Positions 43,995-54,146 of a stretch of DNA of 64,000 bases are shown one piece after another; position 1 is the stretch's first letter, and every line of letters begins with the position of its first letter. Location of the stretch: the NCBI GenBank assembly GCA_034231615.1, contig CM067298.1, positions 22,263,478-22,327,477 of the forward strand, given 5' to 3'. The translations under genes and the position numbers were made by a program. The notes beneath the pieces are model-generated. The model worked only from the letters and a program-made list of their open reading frames with translations, had not been told where the DNA came from and ran no database searches. The stretch comes from Meghimatium bilineatum. Lineage: Eukaryota > Mollusca > Gastropoda > Stylommatophora > Philomycidae.

Positions 43995-44073
<79 letters not shown>
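43995..44073. repeat. (TA)n microsatellite
   Basis: About 78 bp of TA between two LINE fragments of opposite orientation. Confidence 0.97.
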
Positions 44074-44076
<3 letters not shown>

Positions 44077-44099
44077 AATGGGACATTTTCAAAAATGCT

Positions 44100-46100
44100 A
44101 AAACAACTACAAAACATATGCGGCACAAGACATCCCAAAAAAGACAAGAAAACATCATGGTGGAGTGTAGAGATACAAAAAGTCATTCAACAGAAAAAAA
44201 CAATGTTTCCAGAAATGGTTGAAATCCACACATCGTGACGACAATATCGACTTGCTAGAAAGAATGTCAAGATTGTAATCAAAGAAGCAAAAGTTAATTC
44301 ATGGAACAAGTATGGAGAACATTTAACTGATATGTAAAACAAACCCAAGATAATTTTTATAAAGTATTAAATCTATGCGAGTAAGAGAAGAGAGCTATAA
44401 TCCCATAACAATCATCAATGATAAAAATGGCAAACCATTAGTGAAAAGCATGAATATGAAAGCAAAATGGAAATAATACTTCCAGGAATTATACAACCCA
44501 ACAATAACAACAGAATATAGACCCACCAACGCTCAAAAAGATATAGAAGACACAGAACCAATTATACTAAATCAAGAAATAGAAAAAGCCTTAAAACATA
44601 ACCCAAGTAATAAATCATCAGGAAAGGACGGTATACCAAGCGAAGCAATAAAAGCGTGTAGAAATACAGGAGTCCAATGGTTAGCCAGACTATTCACAAT
44701 AGCCTGGTCAGAAAGAAAAGTACCAGACAACTGGCGAAAATCAGTAATTGTACCACTATGGAAAAACAAAGGTAATAAGAGAGAGTGTGAATCATATAGA
44801 GGCATCTCCTTGTTAAGTCACACAGATAAAATCTACGCAAAAATAATAGAACAAAGAATGCGATACATTGCAGAACCACAGTTGAGCCCCTCTCAGTTTG
44901 GCTTCAGAAGGGGGACAAGCTGTACAGACGCACTTTTCACACTGAGACAACTGAGTGAAAAAGCAATCGAATACAATCAAGATTTAAACACAATGTTTGT
45001 AGACCAGGAAAAGGCATTCGACAGAGTAGATAGAAACATTCTATGGGAAACTTTAGAAATCTATAACATCAGAGGACAACTGTTACAAAACATAAAAGCG
45101 ATATATCAAAAATGCCAAAGCTCAGTAAGAACAACAGATGGAATGAGTGAACTTTTTGAAACATGATCTGGAGTAAGACAAGGATGCGTACTTTCACCCC
45201 TACTTTTCAACATATACATGGATAGAATATTACAAGAAGCTCATATCAAGAAAGAGGAAAACATTGCAAATAACCCTGATGAGGAACTTAATAATGAAAT
45301 CAATGAACTATTATTTGCTGATGATCAAAGTTTATTATACAAAGATGAGGAAACTTTGCAAAAGCACATCAATGCATTGCTGTTAGCATGTAAGAAGTAC
45401 AACATGAAAATTAATGTACAAAAAACAGAAGTTATGAAAATTAGCAAGTCTTCAACACCAATGAATATAACAATAGATAACACCAAAGTGAAACAAGCCA
45501 AAGAATTTAAGTATCTAGGCAGCATTTTTTCCGATGATGGAAGACTAGACAGAGAAATAGAAACAAGGGGCCAGAAAGCAAACACAGTGACTTACCAACT
45601 TTCACCATTACTTCTTCATCCAAAGATCAAGATGGAAATTAAAAAACAAATAATATCTACAATTTTAATACCAACACTGTGCTACCAATGTCAAACATGG
45701 TCTTTAACAGCTTCGCAGCAAAGAAAAATCGTCACATGTGAAATGAAGTGTCTGAGGAAAGCTGCAATGGTTACCAAACTAGATAAAATAAGAAATGAAG
45801 AAATTAGGAAAAGAGTTGGTATAATATCATGTATCGAACATATTGAGAGACAGCAAGTAAAATGGTTCGGTCACCTTATGAGAATAAAGCCAAACCAAAT
45901 ACCAATAAGAGCATATAATACACGAATATCTGGGTGTAAAGCCAAAGGTAGACCAAGAAAACAGTGGATAGAAAACATTAAGATAACCTTGAACAAACAT
46001 GGACTAAATGCAACCTCGGCGACACATCTGGCCATAAAACGGCAACTTAAGATACCACCCCTACGCTTAACGGCAAGTGTAAATGCGATCATTCACCTGG
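44100..46100 (+). mobile_element. LINE of RTE-like type, RT to 3' end, best preserved copy
   Basis: It begins next to the TA repeat with broken coding traces and ends near 46100, where an oppositely oriented LINE begins. No clear tail or target duplication is visible because both ends abut other repeats. The scrambled copy at 35893-37345 is from the same family. Confidence 0.8.
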
Positions 46101-46141
46101 GTATAGACAATAGACAATTGGATGGTTTGGCATGCGCTTAA
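44477..46141 (+). pseudogene. LINE reverse transcriptase, one internal stop
   Basis: The frame is open from 44477 to a TGA at 45164-45166 and again from 45167 to 46141. RT motifs in order: IEKALKHNPSNKSSGKDGIP, YRGISLLSHTDKIYAKIIEQ, SPSQFGFRRGTSCTDALFTL, FVDQEKAFDRV (motif A Asp), then SGVRQGCVLSPLLFNIYMDR just after the stop, LLFADDQSLLYKD (FADD at 45314-45325) and AKEFKYLGSIFSDDGRLDRE. The 3' part has RQQVKWFGHLMRIKPNQIPI and KAKGRPRKQWIENIK. An earlier in-frame TAA is at 44474. The endonuclease is absent. It is inactive as it stands but otherwise well kept. Confidence 0.88.
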
Positions 46142-46525
46142 TTTTCTCCCTTTGCACAAGCACTCTTTCTTCTCTTCTGTCATCCAGTTGGCTGATGTTT
46201 ACATGTTTTTCCATTGCATGGATTGGAGTGGTTTTCATCCCTCCTGAGATAAGTCGAAGTCCTGCATTTTGAACTTTAGATAGGCGATCAGTATTTGTTA
46301 TTGATGCTGATGCCCAGGCTGTCATTCCATATTCTACTACAGGTCTGACTGTACCCATGAAGACTTTTCGGAGAATATTTCCATTTGCTCCTCAACTTGT
46401 TCCTGCAAGTTTCTTCATCAAGCATATATTCCTGGTTGCTTTTTGCTCAGTGGTTATTAGGTGCGGTTTCCAGGTGAGTCACTTGTCTAGTTTGACCCCG
46501 ATATACGTAGGGTGCTAGCATATTT
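46105..46525 (-). pseudogene. I/Jockey-type LINE, post-RT fragment
   Basis: The minus strand reads YVGVKLDK, EQKATRNICLMKKLAGTSWG, MGTVRPVVEYGMTAWASASI and VQNAGLRLISGGMKTTPIHA. This is the thumb and linker region between RT and RNase H and aligns with 54695-55100. It is truncated at both ends. Confidence 0.75.
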
Positions 46526-46576
46526 AATTTTTATTACATTGTAAGCCATAATATCCGTATATAAAGGAGAGGGTTT

Positions 46577-46658
46577 GAGTGCTTAACCCCTCCCCCCCCC
46601 CCGCCTTTGGAAATTAGAACAATGTTTAGCACTGGTTGGGGGGGGGGGGGGGGGTAAC
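46577..46658. repeat. Paired C and G homopolymers (possible foldback)
   Basis: TTAACCCCTCCCCC and, 40 bp on, GGGGGGGGTAACCC are near-mirror arms. It may form a stem or be an end of a G-tract TIR element. Confidence 0.4.
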
Positions 46659-46769
46659 CCAACATTCCTCCACATACGATGTTCTTCAGTAAGGTTATAC
46701 AATTTCTCATGAGAAAAGAGGAATTTCCTGGCGAATGAACTTTTCTTTTTAAGGTAACACCCCACCCCC

Positions 46770-47015
46770 ACACCCCTCGTACTGAAGACGTATCTACGGC
46801 TCAGTATGCCACAGTAGGAAGACTACGAAGATTAATGTAAACCCCCCCCCCCATCCGTACTGAAGATGTTCCTATAGCCCAGTATAGCACAGTGGGATGA
46901 CCACCACCTCCTTACTGAAGACGTTTCCACGGTCCAGTATGCCCCATGTGATTGCCACACTCCCCTTTACTGAAGAAGTATCTACGGCCCAATATGCCAC
47001 AGTGTGATGGCCACG
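46770..47015. repeat. Degenerate tandem repeat, about 60-70-bp unit, 4 copies
   Basis: Each unit has TACTGAAGA(C/T)GT ... CAGTATGCC ... GTGATGGCCAC-like words, diverged. Confidence 0.75.
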
Positions 47016-48479
47016 CAGATTACGGTGAAAGGTTTAACTACTACGCCAGAGATATTTCCAAACTTAAGCTATTATCATGATTTATTTTTGTGCAAACCCC
47101 CAAGTGACAAATGAACTTGAAACGTGGGTCATGTGATCGGCAGTCTAGTAACTCAGAAACTACACTACCGAGACCCCCCTGTCAGAAGACAACATATAAA
47201 AGTTAAAAGGTTTAATATTGCTATAATTATGTTACAAATGTAAGAATAAAAATAAAATTAGCTATGGACGTTCTACCAGATTTGACCGTGTCTCTGAGTA
47301 CTGAACTATACACAAACGTTCCACTAAGACAAGCTAAACAGATATGCATGCTGGGATGGGGTCATGAGCCGGAACGAGAATCACTACGGGAATCACCGTT
47401 GTATCGTCTATTAAATATTCGATGTGCATGGTCTCCTGCGGATTATAAAACTAATTTGTTCGACCATCACAGTAGGTATTCTCGACAGACTTAAATCGAT
47501 CCACCTGGAACGTGGTCTGTGTCTGTGTAGGAGGCGACATCTAGACTACCTGTTTGACACTGCCTAAATACCTAGGATGTTTATCACAGTACCTTATTTA
47601 AAACGGTCCTTTTATGACCTGTCCAATTTTGCCACCGAACAGCTTTCATTTCCAGAAGGTTTCCTTGTCATCGATCAGCCCTCTCTGCTGGTGGTACCTC
47701 ATGACGTACCGTTTCCCCTGTTTAGGCGCCAGAACAAGAATATGATGAGTGCACATCGCTTACATTTCTTCTGATCTGGCGCCAACGGGAGAACGATAAA
47801 TGTGACGGAACGGCAGATTTAATTTTGACAATAACAAACATAACGAAAACTAACGTCTGATACACTGACTTCATTTCATGTGGGGTCTTTTTTGTGCAGT
47901 TTACAAAAAAATAAAACATTGTAAGTCAGATCTGTTTTATGACAAAATAATTGTTTATATGCGTTGTTTGGAAGCAACGAGCCTCAAGTTGCTCTCTAGA
48001 ACGTTATTTACTAAGATAGTTACTGTGTCAGCTTCTCATTCCATGCTTTGAAAGATACAAAATAGCCGCTGTCCACAAGAGTGGGTGGTATCTATAGCTC
48101 TTTCCAGCCTATGTGGTATCACACGGATTAGCTGTCCCGGACATACAGAATTTGCGGTAATAAGAAAATAGACAGACTTGACGCAAATGCATCAATAGAC
48201 GGGGAGAGGGGTGACTGATGAAGAGGATGTGAAAATACTTCACATTGGCTTGTTGGGAACGGCTTGTTTGACGAGACATCAAGGTTCATATTCAGATACT
48301 TTGATATTGAAAATGTAACTAGTACAACTGGAGGCCTATAACTATTGAATCGAGCTCTTCGGGTGAACGGATTTGATATGCACTTCAGATCGGATATAAC
48401 TATCAATTTGATATAATACAGTTTTCACAATCGTCATGCATGGCACCATGTTTGCTGGTTCGTCTCTCTGATTCATCTC
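47016..48479. other. About 1.5 kb with no recognisable feature
   Basis: A TGGCGCCAACGGGAGAACG near 47778 resembles a tRNA-Lys-type primer site, but no LTR pair is visible. Otherwise nothing supported. Confidence 0.35.
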
Positions 48480-48660
48480 TCTGACAACATTGTGCTTGCT
48501 TGGGCAGGGCCGTAATCCTGCAAGATATTGGAGATCGTCAACCAATTTTATTTTCCAATTTTATTTGACTGGACTAAGCACCATCTTCACTTCATTGTTC
48601 TCGATGGGGTGTTGTATTCTTCATAAAGACCTTTTGGTTGAAACGTCGTTTAAAATAAGT
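48480..48660 (-). mobile_element. 5'-end fragment of the (GAA)n LINE plus hammerhead-like motif
   Basis: TGCTTGCTTGGGCAGGGCCG and GACTGGACTAAGCACCATC match 49475-49580 and 6205-6300, the LINE's 5' end. It continues into TGTTGTATTCTTCATAAAGA ... GAAAC (48640-48644), read on the plus strand. Confidence 0.6.
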
Positions 48661-48686
48661 TTTTTATCTTATGTGTTTTCAAGTTG

Positions 48687-49590
48687 TTTTCTTCTTCTTT
48701 CGTTAACTTGAATGATGTCTATATCTGTAAGTATGTCTCCTGAATAAATCTCACTGTCTTGTGTAGTTCACGCAGTGGCCCTATTGTCCATGTGATCTTA
48801 TCCCCAGTTCTGAGTGTGGCTGTTGAAGTCACCATACACCATATGTCTCTCTTTTTCTGGGATTATGTCTAGTGCCAATGATATATCATTTGGACAGTAG
48901 TAGTTCAGGAGATGGAATTCTGTACTGTCTGTTTTTAGGTGGAGCATCTGGTATTCTGCCCCTCCATTTACACTTCCAGCTGACATGCACTGATGTTGTT
49001 TTCAACAAGTGTTACAATTCCACTCTTTCGTCTGTCTTTCGGTCTGATCGGTAACACTGGTAGCCTCTGATTTTAAAGACTATATCGCTGCTAAGGTGTG
49101 TTTCTTGAATACAGCATACATGAGCTTGTTCTTCACTTCGGATATTTTCAATCTTTAATTTTTTTACTGTATCCATCTCTTTTACTGTTGACACTCTCAG
49201 CATTCCAGTGCATTATTTTTATTGATCGTTGATTTGTTTAGCCAGTACCTCTATTCCCTTGCTTCATGGCTCCTCGGAGCAACTGAGAAGGACCTCCAGT
49301 AATTGGAGTTAGGCCTTTTCGAGTCATAGGGCCCGGCACTACCCATGTCTGAACGTCCGTTACAGGGTAGGCACCCTAACTATTATTGGATAAAGACATG
49401 TTCCCATTGTGTTTTGTACGTTGCATCCTGATTAAATGTGCAGCTTTTGGCTGGATACCTTGGTCTTCAGCACCCTGCTTACTTGGGCAGGACTGTGGTC
49501 CTACTCGAGCGGGCCTGCCCGACCAGTCTTATTTTCCAGCTCCGGATGACTGAACTAAGCCCCATCACCACTTCTAGGTGCTGGCCTCGA
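48687..49590 (-). pseudogene. I/Jockey-type LINE, 5' end and endonuclease fused to 3' end
   Basis: On the minus strand the 5' region (49590 to about 49235) leads into an endonuclease domain start (MHWNAESVN, then CCIQETHLSSDIVFKIRGYQ) and EYQMLHLKTDS ... YGDFNSHTQNWG. At about 48790 it jumps to the LINE's extreme 3' end (GPLRELHKTVRFIQET) and a GAA-type tail. RT and RNase H are lost. Several stops occur. This is a second, different internal deletion of the family seen at 5814-6323. Confidence 0.75.
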
Positions 49591-49596
49591 TGGAGT

Positions 49597-49660
49597 GTTG
49601 TATTCTTGATAAAGACCTTTCGGTCGAAACGGCGATTTTTTGCGTTATATTATGTTTTTT
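49597..49660 (+). other. Hammerhead-like motif abutting LINE 5' end
   Basis: TTGATAAAGACCTTTCGGTC then GAAAC (49626-49630). Stem II GACC/GGTC pairs perfectly and GAAAC is intact, but CTGATGA has become TTGATAA. It is followed by a TTATATTATGTTTTTTTCAA segment also seen, diverged, after 48645. Confidence 0.5.
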
Positions 49661-49744
49661 TCAAGTGTTTAGCAATACTTCATTATCTTCTTTCCAAGTT
49701 TTACCTGTTGGATTACAATGTTGTTGCGGTTGTTCTCTAATATC

Positions 49745-49935
49745 TATTTAGTACCAAATAGAAAAATAATGCAAAGTATTTAGTACCAAAGATAGAGAAA
49801 CTAGTGCAATTTAGTACCAAAGATAGAGAAACTAGTGCAATTTAGTACCAAAGATAGAGAAACTAGTGCAATTTAGTAACAAAGATATAGAAGCTAGTGC
49901 AATTTAGGACCAAAAATAGAGAAACTAATGCAAAC
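49745..49935. repeat. Minisatellite, about 31-bp unit, about 6 copies
   Basis: Units read AATTTAGTACCAAAGATAGA GAAACTAGTGC, with edge decay. Confidence 0.9.
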
Positions 49936-50304
49936 TTTTAGTCTTATAGATAAATAATAAAATAATCCGCTTTTGTATTTCTATTTTGTCCGACTTGTAT
50001 ATAGTTTCAAACGGGGAGGACATTCCTCTTGATTAGGCTCAACAAATAAGAAAAGTGTCTCCCTAGACACGGCCGGAACCTCTGCTGATTAATATCTCAT
50101 TTGTGGGCGCATTAACATAATCGTTTACTCTCTTCACAGATATGCTTGTCATGCATTACGGTGCATGACTTTATCATTGCTTTCTCATCCACAATCAATT
50201 GACGGTATCATCATATGTCCAAGATAAACTATATTGTGTTTTTTTTTGTGTGTGTTTGTCTACGACGTGTTTATATCTTCATCAAATGTAGAACTAAGAT
50301 ATTG
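49936..50304. other. No recognisable feature
   Basis: AT-rich; nothing recognised. Confidence 0.4.
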
Positions 50305-50655
50305 AGGGAGTGGTAGATATTTACAAGATGTTTATAGAGTGGTAGATATTTACAAGATGTTTATAGAGTGGTAGATATTTACAAGATGTTTATAGAGTGG
50401 TAGATATATTTACAAGATGTTTATAGAGTGGTAGATATTTACAAGATGTTTATAGAGTGGTAGATATATTTACAAGATGTTTATAGAGTGGTAGATATTT
50501 ACAAGATGTTTATAGAGTGGTAGATATATTTACAAGATGTTTATAGAGTGGTAGATATATTTACAAGATGTTTATAGAGTGGTAGATATTTACAAGATGT
50601 TTATAGAGTGGTAGATATTTACAAGATGTTTATAGAGTGGTAGATATTTACAAGA
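50305..50655. repeat. Minisatellite, 29/31-bp unit, about 12 copies
   Basis: Units read GTGGTAGATATTTACAAGAT GTTTATAGA; some carry a two-base AT insertion (ATATATTT), and the two lengths alternate in part. Confidence 0.93.
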
Positions 50656-50706
50656 AAATTTACTTTGAAATCTGATGTACTGATGGGGCGTCGACAATCC
50701 AAGGCA

Positions 50707-51300
50707 TGTCCATAAATTGTGTAAACATTTTTTTAAAATAATTTCACCCTCCTCTTCCGAGCCCTCCCGTAAAAATCTTACATATATTTAGGAACCATCC
50801 CCCTCCTGCTTAATTGTGTCACACCCCTTCCCTCCCAAAGCTGCAGATACAAACAACGTGATGTTTTTTTCTGATTGTTGAAATAAATTATCATATCTTA
50901 GAAAATTGTGTTTGTGTATACAAAACACTGTTGCTGATGTCAAGTGTGGGGACTGTTCATACATCATGTCAACACTTTTATTGGAAATATTTTACCCCCT
51001 CCCTCACCCCACCCAACCCCTTTATCAACAAGTTGTCAATGAACCTAACGACCACCCACCCGCTTTATTATATCAACCACAAGTTACGTCCTCCCCCAAA
51101 AAAATTTAAGCAGAAAGGGCGAAAAAACGACATAACTTTTTTTTCATGTTTGTTTCCAAATTTTCACAATTTTATTGGTATATGAAACCCGTATTTATGA
51201 AGTCAACTTTTGGAAATCACTTCACCCCTTACCTTCCTTGTCAGCCTTTTCAGCCCCCTTCTCCCCAACCCCCCCCCCAATGTTGACAATTTATGAACAG
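50707..51300. mobile_element. G-tract TIR element, copy 1
   Basis: The left end TGTCCATAAATTGTG is mirrored by GACAATTTATGAACAG at the right. The interior has C-rich tracts (CCCTCCCTCACCCCACCC near 50997). A second copy with the same ends is at 62208-62555. Superfamily not determined. Confidence 0.6.
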
Positions 51301-51347
51301 CTCCTAATTAATGGTACCATGATGTGCCGAAGAGAAGTCATCATTAG

Positions 51348-51401
51348 TTGTGTGTGTGTGTGTGTGTGTCTCTGTTTGTGTCTCTGTTTGTGTCTCTGTG
51401 T

Positions 51402-51440
<39 letters not shown>
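51348..51440. repeat. (TG)n microsatellite with TC variants
   Basis: Alternating TGTGTG and TCTCTG/TTTGTG words, ending in GCGCGCGC. Confidence 0.95.
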
Positions 51441-51506
51441 CTTGTCTGCCGCATATTTATATCTTCATCAAATATAACTTTCTAAAGATGTCTAGATATT
51501 TAAATT

Positions 51507-51640
51507 CTTCTTCTTCTGTGTTCATTCTCAAGCTCCTGCAGATTAGCAGGATGTAGTCATGGTTTACAACATTGCTGCAATCTCTGCGCCTTTCTTCCTG
51601 ACACATCCGACTTCACTTTCTCCTGCCGTTTCCATGTCAT
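51507..51640 (-). mobile_element. (GAA)-tail SINE, family A, 5'-truncated
   Basis: Plus-strand TTCTTCTTCTGTGTTCATTC, CTCCTGCAGATTAGCAGGAT and GACACATCCGACTTCAC match the full copy at 32665 in reverse. Confidence 0.8.
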
Positions 51641-51675
51641 TGATTTTATAGCTATATATTGTACCGATTGTAAAA

Positions 51676-51795
51676 TAAAATATGTATTCTGTGTCCACAC
51701 TTCACAAAAAATAAAAATAATATGTATTCTTTATCCACACTTCATAAAAAATAAAAACAATATTTATTCTGTATCCACACTTCACAAAAAATTCC
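51676..51795. repeat. Tandem repeat, about 44-bp unit, about 3 copies
   Basis: Units read TATTCTGTATCCACACTTCA CAAAAAATAAAAA with small changes. Confidence 0.85.
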
Positions 51796-52604
51796 ATAAT
51801 TTCACCAGGGGTTATTATACAAGTATTCGACAGCTGATGCTGTTAGGTAAAAAGGACAGAGCATTCATTGGTACGCCTTAAGTGCATATTCAACTTAATT
51901 CAATTTCCCAGGTGTTTTTCTCTCTTAAACCACCTCCTCGCTGGTAATAATTCATGTATTTTAGGGAAAGTACTCGAATTGTTTGAACAAATGTGAAGAT
52001 AGACAGGCTTGATGTATAATATCTTCCCGTTGCACTTGCGCATGCACTAGCTGTCATGTGATAGCAGATAGGCACTTGTGAAACGAGTTTTAAGGCAGTG
52101 TGTCTTACCATCTGAGTGTCAATTTATTTACTATTCAAATGTCAGTAGACACTCTGCTGCAGAATTTGATGGTTTCCAAACTTCAGAACTTATGACAAGT
52201 GTCAACATTTCCTCTTTACTGGCAACTGTCAATCCAGATTTGACCTGAACAGGCCCCAGTCTGTCATGCGTGGGTCTGCATGTGTTATGCCGGTGACTAG
52301 TGTCTTGTATGCGTGTGTCATTATGCCAAATATGTGTGCATAATGTGTTTAAGTTGACACCACACTTGAGAAGACCGTGAATGACCAGATCTTAGTGTGT
52401 GGGCGTTGCAGATTAATTATGCCACCGCGACCTCAGACACTACACAGGCGAAGGAAGGGGTGAGAGGGGACAAACGGAGTATATTTTTAATGAAATTCCA
52501 TAGTTTTATTTAAGATATTGTACTCTTGAGCATGTGCTCTCAAAGTTTCTTCTCATCTGTTCAAACGTAATATTTACGTCATAAACGAACGTGAATGTAT
52601 ACAT
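51796..52604. other. No recognisable feature
   Basis: Mixed-composition sequence; no frame or repeat recognised. Confidence 0.4.
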
Positions 52605-52845
52605 TATATTAGCCAGGAGCATAAATATACAATATATTAGTTAGGAGCATACATATACATTACATTAGCCAGGAGCATAAATATACATTATATTAGCCAG
52701 GAGCATAAATATACATTATATTAGCCAGGAGCATACCTATACATTACATTAGCCAGGAGCATACATATATATTACATTAGCCAGGAGCATAAATATACAT
52801 TATATTAGCTAGGAGCATAAATATACATTATATTAGCCATGGGGC
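52605..52845. repeat. Minisatellite, 28-bp unit, about 9 copies
   Basis: Units read AGCCAGGAGCATAAATATAC ATTATATT, with ACATACATT variants. Confidence 0.92.
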
Positions 52846-52954
52846 ATACACAAATTCTGCCATTGCCAGTGTAGCGTTATATATCAGAATATTGTTCATC
52901 GTCTTGATTCTCTTGATTCTATGACACAAGTCGGATCTGGGTTATATTAACTGA

Positions 52955-53035
52955 TTCCCAATTACCCAGGATTTAACTCTGGACCTCACGATATGAGACC
53001 AACGCACTAATCTCTCCGACATGCTACACTTCTAT
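52955..53035 (-). mobile_element. tRNA-like relic (SINE head or pseudogene)
   Basis: The minus strand reads GTAGCATGTCGGAGAGATTA ... GAGTTAAATCCTGGG, resembling Leu/Ser-type A and B boxes. There is no full cloverleaf, so it is not called as a gene. Confidence 0.4.
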
Positions 53036-53769
53036 TTCAGAATACAAGATACAAACATGCACTCTCCTATCTCAGTAGATCTTCCTTAGAGTTATTTCTC
53101 ATCGTACATTCCATTTATAGTATGGTAGCTAACGTTTGTATTTGCAACTGGTATTAGTCTACTGTGGCCATTAGTCTGCTCATTCCGAAGACTACAATAA
53201 CTCTACCATTGATCTCACAAAGTTGAATCTGCAGGATGAACCAGTTCGTTAGTTGTGTTTATTGCTATAATTTCTGTCTCGAAGACGGTACATATATCTG
53301 CACAAGTCGTACTTTACATGAGCCCCCTTGTGTTATCAGAAAGGGGAGCAGTAAATATTGAGACTATTACCTGCCCTCTAACCTTTCTGTCATGCGCCAC
53401 GCTAGTATTTTTCTTCAGTTTTTACCTGCCATTCATGTTTAGCTGACTGTCTTATCCAATAGTTATTGATTTTCATTTTGTATAGGAAATCGATTTTCCA
53501 TTTGCTGTAAGAAAGACGTCTCCAAATAATCATTTATATTTTACTTATTTCGTGTTTAATGTTCATGAGTTTATGAGAAGTCCCAGTTGGACTGGAACGT
53601 GGAAAAAAGTTCTTGTTCTTTTGTTTATTGCTATTTATTTATTTTTACATTGATAGGCTTTAACAGTAACCTTTGTACTTTATGTACTATATTTGCTTAT
53701 TTGTTTGGTTACTGCGACACTCTCTACTGTGTCTAACATCTCCTGGCATTTTGGATATTTATACTCATC
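53036..53769. other. No recognisable feature
   Basis: AT-rich; open frames without resemblance. Confidence 0.4.
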
Positions 53770-53777
53770 GCATAGAG

Positions 53778-53965
53778 CAGTGCTATTCAATTGGCGGCCC
53801 CCCGGACCAAAACCGGCCCGCAGAGGCCTAGTAAGACCCGCGGATCATTGCTAAAACAGTTAAATAAAGTTATTATAAAAAACTTTTTTTTTTTATAAAT
53901 CTGGCCCGTGATGATCCCCATTTTCTACATTTTGGCCCCCGAGTAAATATAGTTGAATAGCCCTG
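53778..53965. mobile_element. hAT-type MITE, 188 bp
   Basis: Ends are CAGTGCTATTCAA and TTGAATAGCCCTG, inverted with one change. An exact 8-bp duplication GCATAGAG lies at 53770-53777 and 53966-53973. There is no frame. The duplication word belongs to the SINE (TAGAGGGTCAAA), so the MITE may have landed in SINE sequence. Confidence 0.9.
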
Positions 53966-54130
53966 GCATAGAGGGTCAAAATGATCATATTTCACGATGA
54001 AGTTGGATTTATGAGGTGAAAATGCACATATATCGCAGTTAAGCTGTAAACCACTGTACAACGCATTCTGTTCTTCGGATTACATGCGCATGATATGAAG
54101 GAGTTTGAGAACGAACTCCGAAGAAAAAAT
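53966..54130 (+). mobile_element. (GAA)-tail SINE, family A, partial
   Basis: TAGAGGGTCAAAATGATC, AAGTTGGATTTATGAGGTGA, CTGTAAACCACTGTACAACG and GAGTTTGAGAACGAACTCCG follow the family order. The 5' part is missing or was displaced by the hAT insertion. Confidence 0.75.
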
Positions 54131-54146
54131 AATAATATACTATTTT

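Noticed and set aside
43962-44222. Tyr/Ile repeat frames around the TA arrays
   Set aside because: Alternating TA reads as Tyr-Ile in all frames; this is a microsatellite.
46534-46773. Pro/Gly-rich frames near paired C and G runs
   Set aside because: They are translations of homopolymer runs.
47770-47800. Primer-binding site of another LTR element (TGGCGCCAACGGGAGAACG)
   Set aside because: No LTR pair, polypurine tract or gag/pol trace is visible nearby, so a chance match is as likely.
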